In this document: positions 1 to 6,535 of the stretch, one piece after another
Position numbering within the stretch: position 1 is the first letter of the stretch
Layout of the letters: every line of letters starts with the position of its first letter
NCBI GenBank assembly: GCA_018666235.1
Contig: JABJAB010000093.1
Span: forward strand, 1 to 13,368
Length of the DNA stretch: 13,368 bases
From: Ilumatobacter sp.
GTDB taxonomy: Bacteria; Actinomycetota; Acidimicrobiia; Acidimicrobiales; Ilumatobacteraceae
Direction of reading: 5' to 3'
Made by a program: the position numbers and the translations under genes
Notes under the pieces: generated by a model
Told to the model about the DNA's origin: nothing
Databases searched by the model: none
What the model saw: the letters and a program-made list of their open reading frames with translations, nothing else

Positions 1-2
1 CA

Positions 3-950
3 GCAGCGCTGCTGTTTGCAGCATGCGGGTCCGACAGTGACGATGACGTCGCAGACGCATCGACCGAGTTCGACGCCGAATACGAGTACGACGACGAGTA
101 CGACGATGAGTACGGCGACGAGTACGAGGGCGACGCTGCGGGAGCGGCCGGCACCGTTGACATGTCGCTCACTCGCGATGACGTCGATTGCTCTGCGGAG
201 GGACTCGGCGAGGACGAGACGTCGACATTCACGACCGCCCACTACGTGGTCGGCGGTGCACTTGGCGCCGCATGCTTCGGCGACGACGACCCCACATTGA
301 CTCAGGCCTGGGAAGCGCTCTCGGCCATCACTCCATCACTCCAGCTCGCTGACCTTGGAGTGTTCGGCTCCTTCGAAAGCACCGAGGGCGGCGATGAAGT
401 CACGTTGGCGTTTGTCAACACGCTCGACGACGACGGCACCTTGTTCCAGATGTCCATCAACCTCGAGTCCTACGAGGAAGATCCAAATGAAGCTCTGCTC
501 ACGATGGCGCACGAGTTCAGCCACGTGTTCACCGCACTGCCCTCGCAGATCGACCGGAGTGCTGAGTCGGAAGACAACTGCGCAACGTACGACAATGGCG
601 AAGGCTGCTACCTCCCCGACTCGCTGATGGCACAGTGGGTCGCACTGTTCTGGGACGACGGTCTGATCGACGAGATCGATCCGAGTGAGGAGGCAAGCGG
701 CAGCGCTGGCGAAGATCGGTGCAGCATCAACCCCGGATTCCTCGGTCCCTACGCCGCCAGCAGTCCGGAAGAAGATTTCGCAGAATCTTTCAGCGCGTAT
801 GTCTTCCAGTTGGATGCCGGCACCGATGCGGTGCAGGCCAAGCTCGATTGGATGAATGACCAACCGGGTCTGGTCGAGTTCCGCGACCGGGCGGTGACCG
901 CAGGCATCGGCCCGCTTGAGAACAACTTCGAACCGTGCGGTGAAGGCTGA
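3..950 (+). CDS. Putative zinc metalloprotease lipoprotein (5' partial)
   Basis: The reading frame is open from the left edge, so the true start lies outside the window. The first visible residues, AALLFAACGS, look like the end of a lipoprotein signal peptide, with Cys8 as the lipidated residue. An acidic low-complexity linker follows (visible residues about 26-44, Glu/Asp/Tyr repeats), then a globular domain of about 260 residues. That domain contains HEFSH (codons 510-524), the HExxH zinc-binding and catalytic motif. About 90 residues later comes EDFAESFSAYV, whose Glu (codon 783-785) could be the third zinc ligand, as in gluzincins such as the anthrax lethal factor-like group. Several cysteines in the globular part suit an extracytoplasmic protein. 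It is probably a surface-anchored peptidase; the substrate is unknown. The metalloprotease call rests on motifs only. The gene ends 38 bases before the CoA-transferase gene on the same strand. Confidence 0.72.
   Translation, partial: AALLFAACGSDSDDDVADASTEFDAEYEYDDEYDDEYGDEYEGDAAGAAGTVDMSLTRDDVDCSAEGLGEDETSTFTTAHYVVGGALGAACFGDDDPTLTQAWEALSAITPSLQLADLGVFGSFESTEGGDEVTLAFVNTLDDDGTLFQMSINLESYEEDPNEALLTMAHEFSHVFTALPSQIDRSAESEDNCATYDNGEGCYLPDSLMAQWVALFWDDGLIDEIDPSEEASGSAGEDRCSINPGFLGPYAASSPEEDFAESFSAYVFQLDAGTDAVQAKLDWMNDQPGLVEFRDRAVTAGIGPLENNFEPCGEG
78..134 (+). repeat. Degenerate tandem repeat encoding acidic Asp/Glu/Tyr linker
   Basis: This in-frame stretch is built from gac/gag/tac codons and encodes EYEYDDEYDDEYGDEYEGD. 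The unit is roughly D-(D/E)-E-Y, repeated four times with small changes. It lies between the lipobox cysteine and the folded domain of the metalloprotease-like lipoprotein, so it is probably a flexible, strongly negative tether. Such repeats can vary in copy number between strains. Confidence 0.75.
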
Positions 951-988
951 TCTGAGGCGCGAGGAGCTGGACGCGTCACAATGGAGCC

Positions 989-2131
989 GTGAGCGCTGAC
1001 ACTGATGGCCCCCTGAGTGGCGTCCGCGTCCTCGAACTCGGCAATTTCATCGCGGGACCGTTCGCTGGTCAACTCTTCGGTGACTACGGCGCCGAGGTGA
1101 TCAAGATCGAGTCGCCCGACGGCGGCGACCCGATGCGCCGCTGGGGTGTCACTGTCGACAGCGGGAGCCTCTGGTGGCCGACCATTGCACGCAACAAGCA
1201 GTCGGTCGTCGCCGATCTCAGGGATGCCGACGACCTTGCCATGGTGCAACAGCTGGGTACCGAGTGCGATGTCGTGCTCGAAAACTTTCGGCCTGGCACG
1301 CTCGCCAAATTCGGTCTTGACTATTCGACCCTCACGGTGGCGAATCCGGGAGTCATCGTCACCCACGTGTCGGGCTTCGGCCAGACCGGACCGCGTTCAT
1401 CGGAGGCTGGTTTCGGCTCGATCGGCGAGGCCATCGGCGGCATCCGCCACACCACCGGTGACGCCGACCGGGCTCCAGCCCGCTGCGGCATCAGCCTCGG
1501 TGACTCACTTGCGGCGATGTTCGCCGTGATCGGCACATTGGCCGCCCTGCACGAGCGGACAGTCAGCGGGAAAGGCCAGGAAGTCGACGTCGCGATCTAC
1601 GAGGCAGTCGCCGCGCTGATGGAGTCGTCGATGGCCGACTATGACGTGGCCGGAGTGCTCCGCTCCAGGTCAGGCGGAACGTTGCGGGGTGTGGCGCCGG
1701 CAAATGCCTACCCCACCCGCGACGGCTCAGAGGTACTGATCGCCGGGAATGCCGACGCCGTGTTCGCCCGACTGTGTACTGCGATGGACCAGCCCGAGAT
1801 GGCCAGTGACCCGATGTGGGCAACGCATGGCGCCCGCGGCGAGCGTGAGCATCAGCTTGACGGAATCATCGCTGACTGGACCAAGACCATCGACAGCGAC
1901 GATCTGCTCGGCCTGTTGCGTGAGCACAGCGTCCCGGCCGGCCGCGTCTATACCGCAGCCGACATGCTGACCGACGAGCACTACCTCGCTCGCGAGATGG
2001 TGCAGCGGTTCACCTCTCGCGCCGGTATCGACACCGCCATGTTGGGCGTGGTCCCGAAGTTCAGCCGAACGCCGGGATCAATCCGCGACGTCGGCCCCGT
2101 CCTCGGCGAACACACAAACCTGTATCGCTGA
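989..2131 (+). CDS. CaiB/BaiF family III CoA-transferase
   Basis: This 380-residue protein has the usual length of a family III CoA-transferase, which moves CoA between carboxylic acids through an aspartyl-CoA thioester. The N-terminus (GVRVLELGNFIAGPFAGQLF, then DYGAEVIKIE) is the typical CoA-binding Rossmann start of the family. The catalytic Asp is most likely Asp172 in GISLGDSLAAMFA, close to Asp169 of formyl-CoA transferase. VSGFGQTGPR and GKGQEVDVAIYEAV are further family signatures. The start is GTG at 989. No good Shine-Dalgarno sequence precedes it; GGAG ends only two bases before it. The substrate cannot be told from sequence: carnitine, oxalate, succinate, mesaconate and bile-acid CoA-transferases and alpha-methylacyl-CoA racemases all share this fold. 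The gene is convergent with nrdB, with a 26-base gap. Confidence 0.93.
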   Translation: MSADTDGPLSGVRVLELGNFIAGPFAGQLFGDYGAEVIKIESPDGGDPMRRWGVTVDSGSLWWPTIARNKQSVVADLRDADDLAMVQQLGTECDVVLENFRPGTLAKFGLDYSTLTVANPGVIVTHVSGFGQTGPRSSEAGFGSIGEAIGGIRHTTGDADRAPARCGISLGDSLAAMFAVIGTLAALHERTVSGKGQEVDVAIYEAVAALMESSMADYDVAGVLRSRSGGTLRGVAPANAYPTRDGSEVLIAGNADAVFARLCTAMDQPEMASDPMWATHGARGEREHQLDGIIADWTKTIDSDDLLGLLREHSVPAGRVYTAADMLTDEHYLAREMVQRFTSRAGIDTAMLGVVPKFSRTPGSIRDVGPVLGEHTNLYR

Positions 2132-2157
2132 GAGGTATCAGACCGACGGCGTTCGGA

Positions 2158-3255
2158 CTAGAAGTCCTCGTCGAAGCTGACGTCGCCTTCGATGCCGGTC
2201 TGGTAGCTCGACACGGTTCGCTCGAAGAAGTTCGAGAGTCCTTGCACATCCTGCAGCTCCATGAAGCTGAACGGGTTTTTCGATCCGAACTCGGCGGAGT
2301 AGCCGAGCAGCGCAAGGCGGGTGTCCGCAACGTACTGGAGGTACTCGCGAGTGTCTCCGAGGCTCATGCCCGGCACGCCGTCGGCGAGCACGTCGGCGGC
2401 GAACTGGTGTTCACACTCGACGGCATCACGCAACATCTCGCGAATGTCAGCTTCGAGCTGGTCGTCGAACAGGTCCGGCTCTTCGTTGCGAACGGTGTTG
2501 ACCACTTCGAGGGCGAAGTTCATGTGGCATGACTCGTCGCGGAACACCCAGTTGGTGCCGTCGGCGAGCCCGTTGAGCAGGCCCTTCGAACGCAGGAAGT
2601 AGACGTAAGCAAATGCTGCAAAGAAGAACAGGCCTTCAATGCACGTTGCGAAGCAGATCAGGTTCATCAGGAACTGCTTGCGCTGCTCCTTGGTCTCAAC
2701 CACTTGGACGTCTTGGATCTGATTCATCCACTTGAAGCAGAAGTCGGCCTTGGCCTTGATCGACGGAATGTTCTCGACCGCGGCAAACGCGGCTTCGCGC
2801 TCTTTCATGTCCGGGATGTAGTTGTCGAGCAGCGTCAAATAGAACTGGACGTGCAAGGCCTCTTCATACAACTGCCGCGAGAGGTACATCCGTGCCTCGG
2901 GGCTGTTGATGTGGCTATACAAGTTGAGCACCAGATTGTTCGAGACGATCGAATCGCCGGTTGCGAAGAACGCAACGAGGCGGCTGACCATGTGCTTCTC
3001 GGCTGGCATCAACTTGCGGTCAAGGTCGACGAGGTCGTCGGAGAAGTCGATCTCGTCAACGGTCCAGGTGTTCTTGATGGCGTCCTTGTACATGTCGAAG
3101 AACACCGGATAGCGCATCGGCCGCAGCGTCAGGTCGAATCCGGGGTCGAGGATATGTTTCGCTCGCTCATTCGGCGTGTGAGTGGGCACCGGCGCCTCGG
3201 CCAACAGGCCGTGGTGCTCAGACGGGTCGGAGATAATCGGGTCGATAAGTGCCAT
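2158..3255 (-). CDS. nrdB: Class I ribonucleotide reductase, small (beta, radical) subunit
   Basis: NrdB houses the metal-radical cofactor that starts reduction of ribonucleotides in the alpha subunit. From the ATG at 3255 it has 365 residues. The dimetal ligands can be assigned by pattern: Asp101 (FFATGDSIV), Glu132 and His135 (EEALHVQFY), Glu207 (CIEGLFF), and Glu241 and His244 (RDESCH). Tyr139 sits where Tyr122 does in the E. coli enzyme, so a tyrosyl radical is possible. The C-terminus (EGDVSFDEDF) is the acidic tail that docks on NrdA. The start was chosen because the nrdA stop and this ATG overlap as TGATG and GAGG lies 10 bases upstream. An ATG nine bases earlier, at 3264, would have GAGG only one base away. 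It is co-transcribed with nrdA. The metal (Fe or Mn) cannot be decided from sequence. Confidence 0.96.
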   Translation of the reverse strand: MALIDPIISDPSEHHGLLAEAPVPTHTPNERAKHILDPGFDLTLRPMRYPVFFDMYKDAIKNTWTVDEIDFSDDLVDLDRKLMPAEKHMVSRLVAFFATGDSIVSNNLVLNLYSHINSPEARMYLSRQLYEEALHVQFYLTLLDNYIPDMKEREAAFAAVENIPSIKAKADFCFKWMNQIQDVQVVETKEQRKQFLMNLICFATCIEGLFFFAAFAYVYFLRSKGLLNGLADGTNWVFRDESCHMNFALEVVNTVRNEEPDLFDDQLEADIREMLRDAVECEHQFAADVLADGVPGMSLGDTREYLQYVADTRLALLGYSAEFGSKNPFSFMELQDVQGLSNFFERTVSSYQTGIEGDVSFDEDF

Positions 3256-5834
3256 CAGTTGCATGCCTCGCAGGATTCAGGGTTCTCAAGGCTGCATGCG
3301 AGTGCTTCCTCTTCAGTGAACGTCTTGGTGGGTTCGGGGTCTCGTCCACCACTGGGACCGCTCGGCGGGGTTGTGGCCGCTGCGGCTGTGGTGGACTTGT
3401 TGATCTTCGTCGCTGGACGACTGCGCAGGTAGTAGGTGGTCTTCAGACCCGACTTCCACGCGTGCAGGTACATCGAGGAGAGCTTGCCGATGGTCGGCGT
3501 CTCCATGAAGAGGTTGAGCGACTGGCTCTGATCGATGAAGGCGCCACGTTCGGCGCCCATGTCGATCAACTGGCGCTGCGGGATCTCCCAGGCCGTGCGA
3601 TACACCTCGCGCAGTTCAGCGGGGATGCGATCGACGTCTTGGACCGAGCCTTCGGCCTGCTTGATCTCGTTGATCATCTGCTCGTCCCACAGGCCACGAC
3701 GCTGCAGCTCGGTGACGAGGTAGCGGTTGATCTGCATGAACTCGCCCGACAGCGTTTCGCGCTTGAACAGGTTGGAGACCTGCGGCTCGATGCACTCGTA
3801 GCAACCGGCAATCGAAGCGATCGTGGCGGTAGGCGCAATGGCGATGACCAAGCTGTTGCGCAGCCCGTGCTCTTTGACCCGGCCACGCAGAGTGTCCCAG
3901 TCGAGCTCGGCCGGCGGGATGACTTTGACGCCGCTCTTGCGACCGCCTTCGTCCCACAGATCGAACTGCAAGTCGCCCTGTGCGGCACGAGTACCAGCGA
4001 ACGACTCATGCGGGCCGCTCTCGACGGCCAGTTCGGTCGAGGCCCACAGCGCATGGAAGTAAATGTGTGCGCTGATCCGCTTGCTGAGTTCCTTGGCGGC
4101 AGGTGAATCGAACGGGAGGCCCTTCTTGAAGAAGACATCCTGCAGGCCCATCATGCCGAGGCCGACGGGGCGCCACTTGTTGTTCGAGTACTTGGCCTCA
4201 GGCGTCGGGTAGTAGTTGATGTCGATGACCCGGTCGAGGAATGGCACAACTTGGCGGACGACACGACCGAGGCGGTCGAAGTCAAACTCGCCGTCGGCGG
4301 AGACGTAGCTGCCGAGGTTGAGTGAACCGAGGTTGCAGACTGCGGTGTTTGCTTGGTCGGTGACTTCGAGGATCTCGGTGCACAGGTTGGAGAGGTGCAC
4401 CACCCGCGGCGTGCCATCGTCGTTGAGCGCACCGGTCTGGTTGCACTTTTCGTTCGATGCGTCCTTGAAGGTCATCCAGCCGTTGCCGGTCTGGGCCAGA
4501 GTACGCATCATCTTCGAGTACAGCGTGCGGGCCGAGACCTGTCGCTCGTAGAGGCCGGCCTCTTCGGCCGCGGTGTAGGCACGTTCGAAGTCTTCGCCGA
4601 ACTTGTCGGTGAGATCAGGGACCTTCTTCGGATCGAAGAGGCTCCACTGCCAGTCCTTCTCGACGCGTTCCATGAAGAGATCGGGGACCCAGTTGGCGAT
4701 GTTGAGATTGTGTGTACGTCGAGCGTGGTCGCCGGTGTTGTCACGCAGTTCGAGGAAGTCTTCGACATCGGCGTGCCATGACTCGAGGTAGACGCATGCT
4801 GCGCCCTTGCGGCGGCCGCCTTGATTGACCGCGGCGACCGAGGAGTCGAGCGTGCGAAGCCAGGGGACGATGCCGTTGGACAGGCCGTTGGTGCCCTGGA
4901 TGAGACTGTTCTTTGCACGCACTCGGTGCCAGGCGACACCGATGCCGCCAGCAAACTTCGAGAGCTTGGCGATGTCGGTGTACCGCTTGTAAATGCCTTC
5001 AAGGCTGTCCTCGGGAGAGTCGAGCAGGTAGCAGCTCGACATCTGGCTGTGGGTGGTTCCCGAGTTGAACAGCGTGGGGCTTGACGGCAGGTAGCCGAGC
5101 GACGACATCAAGTCGTAGAACTTGACCGCGGCGTCGACTCCGCCGGGCAGCTCGCCAGTTTCGGCGTCTCCGGCAACGAGGCCGCACGCAACGCGGAGCA
5201 TGAAGTACTGCGGGGTCTCAATGACGTCGCGGCGTTCGGGGTGGCGCAGCAGGTACCGGTCGTAGACCGTGCGTAAACCGAAGAACTCGAACAGACGGTC
5301 ACGGTCGGAGTTGATCGCCGCATTCAGTTCCGGTGCGTTTGCCTCGACGAATGCAAGCACTTCGTCGGAAACAATGCCTTGCTCGTGGGAAATCTTGATC
5401 GATTCGGAGAACCACGGGATGTTCTGGTTACGGACTTCTTTATCGATGACTGTGGCCAGCAGACGTGCAGCGAGCTTGGAGTAGTTGGGCTCTTCGACAA
5501 TGAGGCCCGCAGCCGTGCGGATCGACAGGTTGTCGAGTTCTCCTGTGCTGGCGCCGTCGGCGAGGGCCGAGATGGTGCGGGTGGCGACGCGCATCGGATC
5601 AACACCGAGCAGCCCTTCCGAGGCTCGAGCAATGGCGTTGACAATCTTGTTCAGATCGACCGGTTCCAGGTGACCGTTGCGCTTCATGACCCGCATGCCA
5701 CCGCCGGTGACCACTGGCGCCTCAGATGGCGCAGATTTCGCTGCGTCAGTCAACGTCGGGGCCTGCTCGGCACCCGTTTCGTCGGCGGCCGGCTCACCCT
5801 TTGTGTTCCCAACATTCTCTTCAATCAGCGTCAC
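3255..5834 (-). CDS. nrdA: Class I ribonucleotide reductase, large (alpha, catalytic) subunit
   Basis: NrdA reduces ribonucleoside diphosphates to deoxyribonucleotides, the rate-limiting step for DNA precursors. It has 859 residues. An Ala/Pro/Glu-rich leader (about 1-45) is followed by an ATP-cone (about 47-140) for allosteric control, then the catalytic barrel. Key residues by analogy with E. coli: the redox pair Cys268 (SSCYLLDSPEDS) and Cys500 (AVCNLGSLNL), the thiyl radical Cys485 with Asn483 and Glu487 (SNLCTEILE), and the radical-transfer Tyr801-Tyr802 (KTTYYLRSR). After a Thr/Pro/Gly-rich linker the C-terminus ends SCEACN, a CxxC pair (Cys855, Cys858) that passes electrons from thioredoxin-like donors. 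The start is GTG at 5834, with GGAG six bases upstream. It overlaps nrdB by one base. Two NrdR-like boxes lie upstream. Confidence 0.97.
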   Translation of the reverse strand: MTLIEENVGNTKGEPAADETGAEQAPTLTDAAKSAPSEAPVVTGGGMRVMKRNGHLEPVDLNKIVNAIARASEGLLGVDPMRVATRTISALADGASTGELDNLSIRTAAGLIVEEPNYSKLAARLLATVIDKEVRNQNIPWFSESIKISHEQGIVSDEVLAFVEANAPELNAAINSDRDRLFEFFGLRTVYDRYLLRHPERRDVIETPQYFMLRVACGLVAGDAETGELPGGVDAAVKFYDLMSSLGYLPSSPTLFNSGTTHSQMSSCYLLDSPEDSLEGIYKRYTDIAKLSKFAGGIGVAWHRVRAKNSLIQGTNGLSNGIVPWLRTLDSSVAAVNQGGRRKGAACVYLESWHADVEDFLELRDNTGDHARRTHNLNIANWVPDLFMERVEKDWQWSLFDPKKVPDLTDKFGEDFERAYTAAEEAGLYERQVSARTLYSKMMRTLAQTGNGWMTFKDASNEKCNQTGALNDDGTPRVVHLSNLCTEILEVTDQANTAVCNLGSLNLGSYVSADGEFDFDRLGRVVRQVVPFLDRVIDINYYPTPEAKYSNNKWRPVGLGMMGLQDVFFKKGLPFDSPAAKELSKRISAHIYFHALWASTELAVESGPHESFAGTRAAQGDLQFDLWDEGGRKSGVKVIPPAELDWDTLRGRVKEHGLRNSLVIAIAPTATIASIAGCYECIEPQVSNLFKRETLSGEFMQINRYLVTELQRRGLWDEQMINEIKQAEGSVQDVDRIPAELREVYRTAWEIPQRQLIDMGAERGAFIDQSQSLNLFMETPTIGKLSSMYLHAWKSGLKTTYYLRSRPATKINKSTTAAAATTPPSGPSGGRDPEPTKTFTEEEALACSLENPESCEACN

Positions 5835-5904
5835 CGGCTACTCCATCTCAGTTCATCGCGTCGTGTATCTCGCGTTGTGCGTGTGTTCTTCAGGCTTTTC
5901 GGTG

Positions 5905-5936
5905 GCTGGCCGCTACCACCAGATGTCGTGGCCAGC
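5905..5936 (-). promoter_or_regulatory. Possible leader hairpin around NrdR box 1
   Basis: The arms GCTGGCC (5905-5911) and GGCCAGC (5930-5936) are perfect 7-bp inverted repeats enclosing most of box 1. If transcribed in the nrdA leader they could form a stem with an 18-base loop. No U-run follows, so it does not look like a terminator. It may be coincidental in GC-rich DNA. Confidence 0.25.
5916..5931 (-). promoter_or_regulatory. Putative NrdR box 1 (nrdA-proximal)
   Basis: The plus-strand sequence is CCACCAGATGTCGTGG, an imperfect palindrome about 80 bases upstream of the nrdA start. It matches the distal box at 13 of 16 positions and roughly 10 of 16 of the NrdR consensus acaCwAtATaTwGtgt. 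NrdR is the ATP-cone repressor of ribonucleotide reductase genes and binds paired boxes. On its own this site would be weak; the pairing gives it weight. Confidence 0.6.
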
Positions 5937-5957
5937 TGTTCAGATTTCCCCCACCTG

Positions 5958-5973
5958 ACACCACATGTCGTGT
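5958..5973 (-). promoter_or_regulatory. Putative NrdR box 2 (nrdA-distal)
   Basis: The plus-strand sequence is ACACCACATGTCGTGT, which keeps the ACAC-N8-GTGT ends of the NrdR consensus and matches about 12 of its 16 positions. It starts 42 bp from box 1, about four turns of B-DNA, so both boxes face the same side of the helix, as expected for cooperative NrdR binding. It also overlaps a second small palindrome at 5969-5982. Confidence 0.68.
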
Positions 5974-5996
5974 AATCACACGTGGGCGGGTTGGTA

Positions 5997-6026
5997 AATA
6001 CAACAGTGAAATTACGGAGGTGTCAA
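5997..6026 (-). promoter_or_regulatory. Possible nrdAB promoter
   Basis: Read on the minus strand, a perfect TTGACA (6026-6021) is followed after 18 bp by TGTATT (6002-5997), a weak -10 element. Transcription would start near 5990, placing both NrdR-like boxes just downstream in a leader of about 150 bases. The -35 match is strong and the -10 only partial, so another promoter nearer the gene is possible. Confidence 0.35.
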
Positions 6027-6079
6027 CGGTAGGGAGGGCGAATCCACAAGTTTCCGACAACGAATCGCGAAGTCCCTGC

Positions 6080-6388
6080 TCAGGCGCTTGCGACTTTCAA
6101 GAAATCTCGATCGCTCAGTCGTGACCGCGACTGCAGTCGTGACCAAGCGCGCGATTCCGACCGCGCAGAGGCGCTGATCACGACACCATCGCGCTCGGCT
6201 TCGGCCGTCCAGAACGGTTCGACGTCGATCAGCTGCCCATCGCCGAGCCGAACGTGATTTTCGCGAAACTCGAGGGTGGTTCGCCACCCCGCCCGCTCCA
6301 AAGCTCGCCGATCAAACTGTCGCAGCGTCGAACGATGCCGACGGCGCCGCGGTGCCGACGTTCTGCTGGAAATGAAGGGGCGGGCCAT
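6080..6388 (-). CDS. Small hypothetical protein upstream of nrdA
   Basis: I do not recognise this 102-residue protein. From the ATG at 6388 it has a very basic N-terminus with a run of arginines and histidine (about residues 13-20). A more protein-like middle follows (RRALERAGWRTTLEFRENHV, then LIDVEPFWTAEAERDGVVIS), and a Ser/Arg-rich tail. The pattern of alternating hydrophobic and charged residues, and the lack of a better frame on either strand, favour a real gene. Third-position GC appears lower than in neighbouring genes, which counts against it. GGAG is present but only two bases before the ATG. A TTG at 6433 would extend it to 117 residues. There is no signal peptide or membrane segment. 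It lies between the hydrolase and nrdA on the same strand, but the nrdA promoter region separates it from nrdA. Confidence 0.45.
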   Translation of the reverse strand: MARPFISSRTSAPRRRRHRSTLRQFDRRALERAGWRTTLEFRENHVRLGDGQLIDVEPFWTAEAERDGVVISASARSESRAWSRLQSRSRLSDRDFLKVASA

Positions 6389-6535
6389 GTCTCCACTGTG
6401 CGGGCTGATGGCTGTGCGTAACAAGACCCACAACCATGTGTCTTTCGTGTGGCTTACTGCCCAATTCCTGTGCGTGACGCTGTGTACGGCATGTGGGCGG
6501 CTGTGGACAATCTGCCCGCCGGCCCGCCAGCCCAG
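6389..6535. other. Intergenic spacer with short CACAG-type repeats
   Basis: This spacer of about 147 bases lies between the hydrolase stop and the small hypothetical gene. On the minus strand it holds several copies of short CGCACAG- and CCACA-like words, and one near-match to a DnaA box at 6502-6510. I see no convincing promoter or terminator in it. Confidence 0.3.

Noticed and set aside
2132..2157. Terminator between the convergent CoA-transferase and nrdB genes
   Set aside because: Only a 4-bp CCGA/TCGG stem with no T-run; too weak to call.
2704..3432. Plus-strand open frame of 242 codons opposite nrdB and the end of nrdA
   Set aside because: It is antisense to conserved NrdB metal-ligand motifs and has no protein signature of its own.
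3249..4106. Plus-strand open frame of 285 codons opposite nrdA
   Set aside because: The minus strand encodes conserved NrdA motifs throughout; the antisense translation has no recognisable domain.
5835..6079. Possible cobalamin riboswitch upstream of nrdA
   Set aside because: Some actinobacterial class Ia genes are B12-controlled, but I found no B12-box-like conserved core here.
6502..6510. TGTGGACAA, a one-mismatch DnaA box
   Set aside because: A single isolated near-match with no cluster, no AT-rich element and no dnaA or dnaN nearby.
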